Source: UBA2144 sp043819035
GTDB lineage: Bacteria > Patescibacteriota > Gracilibacteria > Peribacterales > Peribacteraceae
Direction: 5' to 3'
Length of the DNA: 14,172 bases
NCBI GenBank assembly: GCA_043819035.1
Contig: JBDRFD010000091.1
Location: 1 to 14,172 of the forward strand
This document shows positions 7,438 through 14,010 of this stretch, one piece after another. Each line of letters opens with the position of its first letter. Position 1 is the first letter of the stretch. Position numbers and translations under genes: made by a program. The notes under the pieces were generated by a model that had not been told where the DNA came from, ran no database searches, and saw only the letters and a program-made list of their open reading frames with translations.

Positions 7438-7554
7438 GGTAAAAGAAGAAAAAAATGAAATAAAGGCAAAAAAGGGAATTGCATCTAACTTTGAAGCTTC
7501 CAATAACATAACCATCCTTTTTTGCCCTTTTTGCCTTTTTTTCTTTTTTATCCC
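7438..7554. repeat. Long purine/pyrimidine inverted repeat between sufS and sufU
   Basis: The left purine arm (7438-7476) and right pyrimidine arm (7515-7554) are imperfect reverse complements: GGCAAAAAAGGG against CCTTTTTTGCC, and AAGAAAAAAATG against the TTTTTTTCTTTTTT run. The loop is about 38 nt. On the plus strand this gives a stem whose 3' arm is T-rich, so it could end sufS transcription. It shares the 17-mer CCTTTTTTGCCCTTTTT with the array before sufS. Confidence 0.7.
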
Positions 7555-7590
7555 CCATTCCTTCTTTCCCCGAATCAACAATCTGCCTAC

Positions 7591-7600
7591 CATAATTCCA
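7591..7600 (+). promoter_or_regulatory. -10-like box directly before sufU
   Basis: CATAAT (7591-7596) ends 4 nt before the sufU ATG at 7601. If used, the mRNA would begin at or within the start codon. No Shine-Dalgarno or clear -35 is present. It would give sufU its own promoter beyond the stem-loop that follows sufS. Confidence 0.35.
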
Positions 7601-8020
7601 ATGGACCTCTATGCCGAAAACATCCTCGACCACTTCAAACACCCTTGTAATAAAGGAGTGCTCGTAAATCCAACAGTCGAGCATAAAGAAGTGAATTTAA
7701 GCTGCGGTGATGAGCTAACCATTCAGCTGATCATTATAGATGACTTCATTAGGGAGCTCCGGTGGGAAGGTACTGGATGCGCGATCAGTATTGGAGCAAT
7801 GTCGATTCTTTCTGAAGAACTTATCGGGAAATCTTTAGAGGAAGCATCTTCTTTTTCCATCGATGACGTGAAGAAATTGCTTGGTGTGCCAATAAGCCAG
7901 AGAAGGCTCAAATGTGCAATGCTAGGATTGCATACGCTGAAGAATGCGCTGCATGCTATGAATCAAGAACCATCGCAAGGTTGGGGCACTGCAATTGCGA
8001 ACGAAGAACTTGCATCATAA
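7601..8020 (+). CDS. sufU: SufU/IscU-type Fe-S scaffold or sulfur-acceptor protein
   Basis: Small U-type protein (139 residues) partnering SufS: it accepts persulfide sulfur and/or carries nascent Fe-S clusters. The N-terminus LYAENILDHFKHPCNKGVL matches the SufU signature. Ligand residues are Cys35 and Asp37 in LSCGDEL, Cys60 in GTGCAIS and Cys105 in RRLKCAML. Cys16 is extra. The spacing from Cys60 to Cys105 is 45 residues, close to the IscU arrangement, so the roughly 20-residue insertion of classical Firmicutes SufU before the last cysteine is missing. By sequence style and neighbour it is SufU; by this spacing it is IscU-like. The start ATG at 7601 fits the family N-terminus. Confidence 0.93.
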   Translation: MDLYAENILDHFKHPCNKGVLVNPTVEHKEVNLSCGDELTIQLIIIDDFIRELRWEGTGCAISIGAMSILSEELIGKSLEEASSFSIDDVKKLLGVPISQRRLKCAMLGLHTLKNALHAMNQEPSQGWGTAIANEELAS

Positions 8021-8057
8021 AGCTACAAGCTACAAGCTACTAGCTATAGGCTAGTAG
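8021..8057. repeat. AGCTAC-word repeat between sufU and tRNA-Thr
   Basis: AGCTACA is iterated at 8021-8034, followed by related AGCTACT, AGCTATAGG and GCTAGTAGG units. The inverted arms are weaker than at other loci. A TATAGG (8045-8050) inside the repeat ends 7 nt before the first tRNA base, so the repeat may supply the tRNA's -10 box. Confidence 0.6.
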
Positions 8058-8132
8058 GCCGCCCTAGCTCAGTGGTAGAGCACCTCCATGGTAAGGAGGG
8101 GGTCACGAGTTCAAATCTCGTGGGCGGCTCCA
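8058..8132 (+). tRNA. tRNA-Thr(GGU)
   Basis: A full cloverleaf can be drawn in 75 nt. The acceptor is GCCGCCC with GGGCGGC; the D arm is GCTC-AGTGGTA-GAGC. The anticodon arm is CCTCC-ATGGTAA-GGAGG, giving anticodon GGT (Thr, codons ACC/ACU). The variable loop is GGGTC and the T arm ACGAG-TTCAAAT-CTCGT. The discriminator is U8129, and the CCA end is encoded at 8130-8132. All stems are fully paired. Confidence 0.97.
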
Positions 8133-8154
8133 TTTCAAAAAGCCCACATAAATC

Positions 8155-8183
8155 TTGACGTTCCCAGCCTGCCCACATAATCT
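8155..8183 (+). promoter_or_regulatory. Sigma70-like promoter of rpsF-rpsR
   Basis: A -35 box TTGACG (8155-8160) is followed by CATAAT (8176-8181, 15-nt spacer) or TAATCT (8178-8183, 17-nt spacer). Transcription would start near 8190 and leave a leader of roughly 50 nt before rpsF. That is unusual in this window, where other starts look leaderless. Confidence 0.55.
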
Positions 8184-8199
8184 GCTTCCAGCGCGATTT

Positions 8200-8221
8200 C
8201 CTCATGCTCAAGAGTATGAGG
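8200..8221 (+). promoter_or_regulatory. Near-perfect hairpin in the rpsF leader
   Basis: CCTCATGCTC (8200-8209) and GAGTATGAGG (8212-8221) are complementary at nine of ten positions, with one G-T wobble and two bases between. The hairpin lies 17 nt before the rpsF start. In other bacteria the S6:S18 pair represses its own operon through a leader stem-loop. This could play that part, but the known CCG-bulge motif was not found. Confidence 0.5.
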
Positions 8222-8238
8222 TTTCACCCAAGAATCGT

Positions 8239-8838
8239 ATGCAATTTTTAAAGACAAAACCGGCTAAAACTCAAGATCTGGATGATCAGGAAACTGATTT
8301 GCGCCTGTATGAGTGTGCCGTGCTCTATCCCTTTCCTCTCTCCCAGAAAGAAGAGAAGGAGATACTCGACGGAGTGGAAGATATCTTCAGGGAAGCTGGT
8401 GCAAAGGAAGTAGCCAAGGATCTCTGGGGCCGCAGAGGGCTCGCCTATTCGATCAAAGGGCACACTGAAGGAGCGTTTGCTATTTATCACCTAGAAATTG
8501 ATCCCGGCAAAGTAAAGGAGATTAATGAAGCTCTGCGTATTGCGCATGGAGTACTAAGGCACCTGTTGATCAAACCTCCGGCTGGCTATCAGATCACAAA
8601 ATACTCTGAAGGATATGAGAAGTGGCTAAAAGAGCGGGAGACTGTGGAAGAGCACCGCGAAGCAGAGAAGGAAGAAAAGCTCCAGCGTCATGTTACTGAT
8701 AAAGCCAAGCGGCAGGCCAAGCGCGTGGAAGAAGAAAAGAAAGAGAAGCCACTCGCAGAGAAAGAAACTCTTATCGAAGAGGATAAGTTTACAAAAGAAC
8801 TGGAGAAGCTTATTTCCAATGACGAATTAGATATCTAA
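8239..8838 (+). CDS. rpsF: 30S ribosomal protein bS6 with long charged C-terminal tail
   Basis: Small-subunit protein bS6, partner of bS18 on the 30S platform. It has 199 residues from ATG 8239 (MQFLKTKPAK). A frame open from 8155 would begin inside the -35 box, so it is not used. The S6 ferredoxin-like fold covers about residues 20-117: LRLYECAVLYPF, then GAKEVAKDLWGRRGLAYSI, AFAIYHLEID, and the closing strand RHLLIKPPAGYQ. The remaining roughly 75 residues (KWLKERETVEEHREAEKEEK onward) are Glu/Lys/Arg-rich and probably a coiled coil or disordered. This makes it much longer than the common S6 length of 95-135. rpsR begins 8 bp after the stop; no ssb or priB lies between, unlike the usual rpsF-ssb-rpsR or rpsF-priB-rpsR order. 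Confidence 0.93.
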   Translation: MQFLKTKPAKTQDLDDQETDLRLYECAVLYPFPLSQKEEKEILDGVEDIFREAGAKEVAKDLWGRRGLAYSIKGHTEGAFAIYHLEIDPGKVKEINEALRIAHGVLRHLLIKPPAGYQITKYSEGYEKWLKERETVEEHREAEKEEKLQRHVTDKAKRQAKRVEEEKKEKPLAEKETLIEEDKFTKELEKLISNDELDI

Positions 8839-8846
8839 TTTTCATT

Positions 8847-9083
8847 ATGCCAAAGAACCCCCAACAACAGCGCAGTGATCCAAGACGCAAGAAGTGCCCA
8901 TTCTGTGAGAATGGAGCAAAGTACATTGATTACAAGGACTACCCAACGATCAAACCTTTCACTGATTACTTCGGCTCCATTCGCCAGCGCTACTACACCG
9001 GAATCTGCCTCAGGCACCAGAAAATGCTGCGCACTGCGATCCAGAGGGCACGATTTATGGGAATGTTAGCTTATCGTAAGTGA
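8847..9083 (+). CDS. rpsR: 30S ribosomal protein bS18, zinc-ligand form
   Basis: Small-subunit protein bS18 of 78 residues, binding next to bS6 on the platform. Recognised by YKDYPTIKPFTDYFGSIRQRYYTGICLRHQK and the basic C-terminal helix with RARFMGMLAYR. Cys17 and Cys20 (KKCPFC) with Cys54 and His57 (ICLRH) form the ligand set of the C+ zinc-binding S18 type. It is co-transcribed with rpsF (8-bp gap, no Shine-Dalgarno in TTTTCATT before the ATG). The usual downstream rplI is absent; yebC follows after 203 bp. Loss of bL9 is described for part of the Candidate Phyla Radiation. Confidence 0.97.
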   Translation: MPKNPQQQRSDPRRKKCPFCENGAKYIDYKDYPTIKPFTDYFGSIRQRYYTGICLRHQKMLRTAIQRARFMGMLAYRK

Positions 9084-9125
9084 CACCAAAGCATACTCCT
9101 TCTCGTAATATTATTTACTCCAAGA

Positions 9126-9257
9126 CGAAACCGAAGAATCCAAAGAAACCTAGGAATCCAAGGGAGAAAATAGCATGGAAGTTGGACGCTTTTTGCATAG
9201 AACAAACAGCCTTTTGGTTTCTTTGGTTTCCTCGGATTCTTCGGTTTCTTTCTTCGT
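9126..9257. repeat. Inverted repeat of GAAACC/GAATCC words between rpsR and yebC
   Basis: GAAACCGAAGAATCC (9127-9141) and GGATTCTTCGGTTTC (9234-9248) are exact 15-bp inverted arms. Each arm continues inward as further GAAACC/GGAATCC-type words, around a central stretch of about 70 nt with no visible gene. It lies at the 3' end of the rpsF-rpsR unit and may form a large hairpin, but there is no clean T run after it. Nothing else is seen in the 203-bp gap apart from the yebC promoter. Confidence 0.8.
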
Positions 9258-9271
9258 GAATCCAAAAGCCT

Positions 9272-9286
9272 TGCTATACTCAGGGC
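9272..9286 (+). promoter_or_regulatory. Extended -10 before yebC
   Basis: TGcTATACT (9272-9280) is followed by CAGGGC and the yebC ATG at 9287. The start of transcription would fall at or next to the ATG, giving a leaderless mRNA. The same nine bases stand before the gene at 14113. Confidence 0.6.
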
Positions 9287-10033
9287 ATGTCCGGTCATAG
9301 TAAATGGGCCAGTATCAAACATAAGAAAGGTGCTGCTGATGCAAAACGTGGCAAGATCTTTACTCGCCATGCCAAACTTATCGAGATTGCTGCACGTGAG
9401 GGTGGTGGTGGCGAAGCTGACATGAACCCACGCCTTGCAACCGCCATAGAAAACGCAAAAGCAGAAAATGTTCCTAATGCGAATATTGATCGTGCAGTGA
9501 AGAAAGGAACTGGAGAACTCAAAGGAGAACAGACTGTTGCTGTAACGTATGAAGCCTATGCTCCCGGTGGAGCTGCAGTTATTATTGAATGCCTCACAGA
9601 CAATAAAAATCGAACTCTCTCCAATGTAAAATCGACTATCGAGAAGCGTGGTGGCAAGTGGGCGGAAAGCGGATCGGTTATGTGGATGTTCGAGAAGAAA
9701 TGGATTGTTATTGGAAAAGGATTTCCCCTCTCTGAAGATACTGAACTTGCTCTAATTGATGCAGGCGCAGAAGATATTGATAGTTCTGATAATTTAGTGG
9801 AGGTGAAGACTGATGCGACAAGCTGGCCGAAGGTACGTGACGCACTTAAAGAAACAGGTTACGAAGTTGAGGAGGCGGGTATGAAGTACGTCGCTAAACA
9901 AGAAGCAGATATTGTAGATGCCGAGAGCGCGAAAAAGTTGATGGATTTTACAGACGCAATTGAAGAAGATGAAGATGTGGCAGAAGTTCATACCAATGCC
10001 AATATTAGTGATGAGATAGCAGCAAAGTTGTGA
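9287..10033 (+). CDS. yebC: YebC/TACO1 family protein
   Basis: YebC/PmpR/TACO1 family protein of 248 residues, full length for the family. The N-terminal signature is MSGHSKWASIKHKKGAADAKRGKIFTRHAKLI. It is followed by NPRLATAIENAKAENVPNANIDRAVKKGTG, YEAYAPGGAAVIIECLTDNKNRT and GGKWAESGSVMWMFE. The family was long listed as transcriptional regulators; recent work places bacterial and mitochondrial members in translation, easing ribosome stalling. The position after rpsF-rpsR and tRNA-Thr fits a translational role. Expression is probably from its own leaderless promoter. It ends NANISDEIAAKL with two stops in a row (TGA TAA), and a degenerate copy of the same tail follows. Confidence 0.97.
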   Translation: MSGHSKWASIKHKKGAADAKRGKIFTRHAKLIEIAAREGGGGEADMNPRLATAIENAKAENVPNANIDRAVKKGTGELKGEQTVAVTYEAYAPGGAAVIIECLTDNKNRTLSNVKSTIEKRGGKWAESGSVMWMFEKKWIVIGKGFPLSEDTELALIDAGAEDIDSSDNLVEVKTDATSWPKVRDALKETGYEVEEAGMKYVAKQEADIVDAESAKKLMDFTDAIEEDEDVAEVHTNANISDEIAAKL

Positions 10034-10114
10034 TAAGAAAAAACATATTATTAGTGGTGAGTTCGTCGAACCACGAATGCGAACATCAGTGATGAGGTTG
10101 CAGCACAACTATAA
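10034..10114 (+). pseudogene. Decayed duplicate of the yebC 3' end
   Basis: Positions 10076-10114 read NANISDEVAAQL and a stop, against NANISDEIAAKL and a stop at the end of yebC (9995-10033). Ten of twelve residues are identical and the two changes are conservative (I to V, K to Q). Several codons differ only at synonymous positions, e.g. ATT/ATC, AAT/AAC, TTG/CTA. The spacing between the copies is 81 bp (27 codons). Upstream of 10076 the copy is out of frame and broken by a stop. It is a relic of a second yebC copy or of a tail duplication, not an expressed gene. Confidence 0.65.
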
Positions 10115-10116
10115 AA

Positions 10117-10389
10117 TCAATTCAGTGTTTTTAGAACTGCTTTTAATACTGCAGGTCTTTTGAGCGGAAGGTGATAATACACATGAAGCCCACGTTTGCG
10201 TCTTTCAAGAAGATACGCTGCTTCCAGTTTCTGGAGATGTTTGGAGGTTGGCTTTATACGCAAAGAAATTATTTGAGCAATTTCACTCACTGATTCCATG
10301 CTCCCATCTTTCAAGTGAATGAGAATATTCAGTCGCTTTGCGTTGCCGAGTGCTTTACATTGTAATTCCAAAATTCTGCCTCTATTCAT
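10117..10389 (-). CDS. ArsR-type winged-helix transcriptional regulator
   Basis: Small DNA-binding protein of 90 residues, the size of a minimal ArsR/SmtB-type winged helix-turn-helix dimer. The first helix region is LQCKALGNAKRLNILIHL (9-26). The helix-turn-helix is SVSEIAQIISLRIKPTSKHL (33-52), with the recognition helix IKPTSKHLQKLEAA. The wing is ERRKRGLHVYYHL (62-74). The only Cys is residue 11, so no CxC-type metal site is visible and the inducer is unknown. The ATG at 10389 fits the domain; no Shine-Dalgarno. It is convergent with yebC and lies after the 3' end of the PBP gene. An 18-bp palindrome in its promoter points to autoregulation. Confidence 0.88.
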   Translation of the reverse strand: MNRGRILELQCKALGNAKRLNILIHLKDGSMESVSEIAQIISLRIKPTSKHLQKLEAAYLLERRKRGLHVYYHLPLKRPAVLKAVLKTLN

Positions 10390-10420
10390 ACATTTAGGTT
10401 AAAAATACAAAGGTTTTATT

Positions 10421-10443
10421 ATTGTACTATTCGCCCGAATAGT
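10421..10443 (-). promoter_or_regulatory. Palindromic operator overlapping the regulator's -10 region
   Basis: ACTATTCG (10426-10433) and CGAATAGT (10436-10443) form a perfect 8-bp inverted repeat with 2 bases between. On the minus strand TACAAT (complement of 10421-10426) is a good -10, so the palindrome would occupy the -10/-35 spacer. A second TAnnnT box, TAACCT (10396-10401), lies 6 nt before the ATG and would give a leaderless start instead. Size and position suit an ArsR-type dimer repressing its own promoter. Confidence 0.65.
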
Positions 10444-10486
10444 CTACTAAATACCGCCAAAAAATATTAATTTAACTGGTATCAAA

Positions 10487-13400
10487 TTATTGCACTTCAA
10501 TCCTCCGTCTTGCCCATTCAACCTCAGTTCCGCTTCGATCTTCCGTTACCAACCGAATAACATAAGTAGCAGGCCTCTGAGCTTTCCACGGCCGCACATA
10601 TATCCCCTCCCCTTCTTTAAGATCTAAGAGTACTTCATCTTCTGTTAAGACATCACTCGCAATCAGAATACGTAGTTGATAGAGGTCTCCTCCCAAAGGT
10701 GGAACATCTACTCGGATATCAATCACCTCATTGACTATTAGACTCACGAGAGACTCCGGTGGTTCGAGCATAACTGGTTCAACACTTGAAGGACTTGCAG
10801 GCCCTCCTGCACCAATGGTTATCTGCACACTATCTTCAGCCTTATTCTTAGCCAAGTCTTCAGCAACTGCACGGAGCGTGTAGACGCCATCGGGAAGACC
10901 AATCGTGTAGGTAAGTTCATAAGGGGCATTCGGCTTCGTAGAAAGTAAAGTATCATTCAAATAGAATTGAACATATTTGATGGCTCCATCCGGATCGTTT
11001 GCCTCAGCAAGCATTTCTAATTCTTCTCCTGATTCAATAGATATATCTCGACTTGGTTTAAACAAACGTATGATCGGGTCACGCTTGTCTTCATCAAATC
11101 GGAAAGAAACAGTCTTTGTCACTTCGTTGAAGTACTCGTCAATCAGAGTGACCGAGAGTGCATGCATACCACTCTTCGCTACTGATCGTGGAACACGCAT
11201 AGCATTGTCAAAAGGTGCCTGTGTGTAAGACGCAACTTCCTTTCCGTCCACTTTGTAGATAACTTCACGAACGGTAGAGCCAACATTAACATTAATCTTA
11301 GGCCTAAAAGCAGGATAGGATGCAATGCCCCCAGCTTGTGGGTAATCAATGGAGAGCTCCGGACGTTCCAGTCGCCCGGGTGTGAGTACCGGATCACACT
11401 CTTCTTCCGGTGCAATGGGAAGAGGAATGATGGCACCGGAGTGTGTCTCATCCGCATACCACTTTTCCATTTGCTCACTGATCCACGTCTGCACTCCCTC
11501 CTCCCACAGTGGCCAACGATCAGGAAGGATGCTGTGCGCGACGAGGAAGCTCCCCTCTTCCTCTGCTTCTTTGGGACACTTATCGGATGCAAGAAGGTGC
11601 GTCAGCTTATCAACTGTGAGTACTTTGCATCCAGGATCCATCTGCGTTGGAGCATTCTCTTCCAGGAACACATCCGCTCTGCGCAAATGAACAGGCGTGC
11701 ACTCGGTAGGAAACTCTCCGGAGAGTAGTGAGACCTGCGGCTGGACGATTCCTTCGGGAACTTCAAATGTTTCGTCATCTTTCTCTATCAATCGGTGCGC
11801 ACGCATCATGTAATCACGCCAAATGGGACTGGCGGTATTCAGGCCTCCTCCTTTTTCAAACATAGAGGAACTATCCGCGTTCCCAACCCAAACACCTGTG
11901 ACCAGATGAGGCGTGTATCCGATCAACCACGCGTTATCGGGTTTTCGCAGCAGGCACGTTTCTTCATCCTTCCATTCCAAACACTTGTTGCTTGTACCGG
12001 TCTTAGCAGCAGTTTGATAGCCGGGAATGGTGAGTTGTGTCTTCCAGTATTCCTCCGGACGCGCCCACTCATCACTCAACACGGAAGTAATCTGGTAGGC
12101 AATGCGCGGATCAACGACAGGAATAGCTTTTTGATCCAGATCGGCTTCAAAGAGAATGTTCTCATTCTTGTCTGTAATACGCTTTATACGAATCGCAGGA
12201 GCATACTCTCCACCTGCAGCAAATGTAGTGTAAGCCTGAGCCATCTCAAAAAGCGGTGTTTCAGCCGCTCCAAGCGCAAGTGGCCAACCATAATCAAAAC
12301 CATCAGGGCGTTCTTCACTTAACTCCATACGACGCTGCTTTGGACTCGGTGCACCCATATCTTCGACCAAATTCAATATACTATCTTCTCCTCCTGCGAG
12401 GAAGAAAGTCTTCGCAGCAGGAATATTTCGCGACGCTCCAAGCGCTTGTCGCATCGTCATGAGACCTTTAAATTCTCCATCAAAGTTTTGCGGCTCATTG
12501 TCACCAATCTTTGTGGGAACATCAAAAATGACTGTTGCAGGTTTGTATCCTTGTTCAAAGGCCGAGGCATACACGAACGGTTTGAAGCTGGAGCCTGGCT
12601 GACGAGGAGCGAGAACCATATCAATTTTGCCACCGTGCTCCTTATCCGCATAATCCATGTTTCCGACGTACGCCAACACTTCTCGTGTTTTGGGATCTAT
12701 GGTAATTAGCGCCATGTTGTATGCGCCAAAGCGTATGAGGATATCTTCACGATGAAATTCGATGACCTCTTCCGCAGATTGCTGAAGATCCCAATCGAGT
12801 GTCGTTTCAATGGTAAGTCCTCCCCGTTCAAATAAACCCTCCTCGGCGCTCCCGGCAAACATGCGCTCTATTTCTTCACGGATCCAGAGAACGAAATGCG
12901 GCGCTCGGATATTCTCGCGCGATGGTTGGAACTCCATGAGCTCGATCTCACCAAGCGCTTTGAGCTTCTCCTGCTCGGTAATAAATCCCTGCTCCTGCAT
13001 GTTCTGCAGCACCTGATCTGTACGCCCTCCTATGTAGAGGGTAGCGCTCCCGGTTCCGACGTATGTTCCAAGCAGGCCAATCGTCACACTGCTATCGGAG
13101 ACTTGTGTGGAACGTGTGATACGCCCATCAATCACTTTTTGATGAATATCGTCCGTCACTTCCGTATGCAGATGACGTCCGTAAGGGCTGAAGTAGGTCG
13201 GGCGCTGCGGAAGAGATGCGAGAACTGCAGCTTGTGCAAGCGATAGATCCTTCGCCGGAATACCGAAGTGCACCTGGCTGGCCTGTTCCACTCCGTACGC
13301 ATTCTGCCCAAAGGGAATCCAGTTGAGATACAAGACCAAAAGCTCGTCTTTATCAAACTGATGTTCAAGCTGGCACCCGAGAACGAATTCTTTGATCTTT

Positions 13401-13984
13401 CTTTGGTAACGATTTTCACCGAGAAGATTCAACGCATTGCGTGCCAACTGTCTCGTGATTGTTGAACCGCCGCCCGCGCGTCCGAGCAGAAGTACCGCAC
13501 GAGTGACTGCACGCAGATCCAAACACCCGCGCTCGTAGAAACGTTCATCCTCAATGGCAATCGCTGCTTGTTTCATCGAGAGTGGGATTTGATCACCGGA
13601 AACATATGTGCGATCTTCTTCGGAGAATAGCCGGTAGAGTTCCACTCCTTCCCGATCGGTAATCACCGTACTCTGAGAAGCGAGAAGGCTTCTGGGGTCA
13701 TCGATATCTGGAAGTGTGATCCAGAGAAAAAGAAAATAAAGAATGAGTAGCAAGACAAAACCGCCAATACTTTTCAGCAAGAATTTCTTCCACTCCCGCC
13801 GTGTGCGCGGGCGCTTCTTGGAATATTGCGCAGCTGCCTTCCCGAGGAGAGAGCCAGAATACTTCTGCGATTTATAAGGAAGCCGTGGAATGCGCCTGTA
13901 TGCCTGCCGGCCTGAAGGCGTTTGGTATGGGCGGCGCGAATCAGGCTCATTATCAAGTGAGCGTATCTGAAAACCGTTCGTCAT
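10487..13984 (-). CDS. Class A penicillin-binding protein (PBP1A type) with C-terminal Ig-like modules
   Basis: Bifunctional peptidoglycan synthase: glycan polymerisation by the GT51 domain and cross-linking by the transpeptidase, outside the membrane. 1165 residues from ATG 13984 (MTNGFQIRS). A TTG at 14017 would add 11 residues but lies over the promoter. A basic cytoplasmic tail (1-69) precedes one membrane helix (about 71-91). GT51 motifs are EDERFYERG (145-153, catalytic Glu145) and GGSTITRQLARN (172-183), then RKIKEF and QNAYGVEQAS. The transpeptidase has SSFK (catalytic Ser465, Lys468), SRN (518-520) and KTGT (661-664). After about residue 720 come a linker and three Ig-like beta modules (roughly 882-955, 960-1049, 1070-1165). 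The middle one (EANDPDGAIKYVQFYLNDTLL) resembles Big_7. The modules may bind wall polymers. All catalytic residues are intact. Confidence 0.96.
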   Translation of the reverse strand: MTNGFQIRSLDNEPDSRRPYQTPSGRQAYRRIPRLPYKSQKYSGSLLGKAAAQYSKKRPRTRREWKKFLLKSIGGFVLLLILYFLFLWITLPDIDDPRSLLASQSTVITDREGVELYRLFSEEDRTYVSGDQIPLSMKQAAIAIEDERFYERGCLDLRAVTRAVLLLGRAGGGSTITRQLARNALNLLGENRYQRKIKEFVLGCQLEHQFDKDELLVLYLNWIPFGQNAYGVEQASQVHFGIPAKDLSLAQAAVLASLPQRPTYFSPYGRHLHTEVTDDIHQKVIDGRITRSTQVSDSSVTIGLLGTYVGTGSATLYIGGRTDQVLQNMQEQGFITEQEKLKALGEIELMEFQPSRENIRAPHFVLWIREEIERMFAGSAEEGLFERGGLTIETTLDWDLQQSAEEVIEFHREDILIRFGAYNMALITIDPKTREVLAYVGNMDYADKEHGGKIDMVLAPRQPGSSFKPFVYASAFEQGYKPATVIFDVPTKIGDNEPQNFDGEFKGLMTMRQALGASRNIPAAKTFFLAGGEDSILNLVEDMGAPSPKQRRMELSEERPDGFDYGWPLALGAAETPLFEMAQAYTTFAAGGEYAPAIRIKRITDKNENILFEADLDQKAIPVVDPRIAYQITSVLSDEWARPEEYWKTQLTIPGYQTAAKTGTSNKCLEWKDEETCLLRKPDNAWLIGYTPHLVTGVWVGNADSSSMFEKGGGLNTASPIWRDYMMRAHRLIEKDDETFEVPEGIVQPQVSLLSGEFPTECTPVHLRRADVFLEENAPTQMDPGCKVLTVDKLTHLLASDKCPKEAEEEGSFLVAHSILPDRWPLWEEGVQTWISEQMEKWYADETHSGAIIPLPIAPEEECDPVLTPGRLERPELSIDYPQAGGIASYPAFRPKINVNVGSTVREVIYKVDGKEVASYTQAPFDNAMRVPRSVAKSGMHALSVTLIDEYFNEVTKTVSFRFDEDKRDPIIRLFKPSRDISIESGEELEMLAEANDPDGAIKYVQFYLNDTLLSTKPNAPYELTYTIGLPDGVYTLRAVAEDLAKNKAEDSVQITIGAGGPASPSSVEPVMLEPPESLVSLIVNEVIDIRVDVPPLGGDLYQLRILIASDVLTEDEVLLDLKEGEGIYVRPWKAQRPATYVIRLVTEDRSGTEVEWARRRIEVQ

Positions 13985-14010
13985 AGTGAAGAGAGCGCGA
14001 GTGTAGCATA
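13985..14010 (-). promoter_or_regulatory. Extended -10 before the PBP gene
   Basis: On the minus strand TGcTACACT (TACACT complementary to 14000-14005) is followed by 15 nt and the ATG at 13984. The predicted leader is under 10 nt (TCTCTTCACT), too short for and lacking a Shine-Dalgarno. Confidence 0.5.

Noticed and set aside
7438..7554. Firm rho-independent terminator for sufS
   Set aside because: The stem is long, imperfect and has a loop of about 38 nt; the T-rich arm is part of the stem. Possible, but not a standard terminator, so kept as a repeat.
9071..9370. 99-codon minus-strand frame between rpsR and yebC
   Set aside because: It runs through the inverted word repeat (giving Lys/Pro-rich text) and overlaps the yebC start.
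10054..10074. Hairpin GTGG...CCAC after yebC as terminator
   Set aside because: It has a bulged stem and no T run, and lies within the decayed yebC tail.
11795..12322. 175-codon plus-strand frame within the PBP gene
   Set aside because: Antisense shadow of the transpeptidase region, where KTGT and SRN are intact on the other strand.
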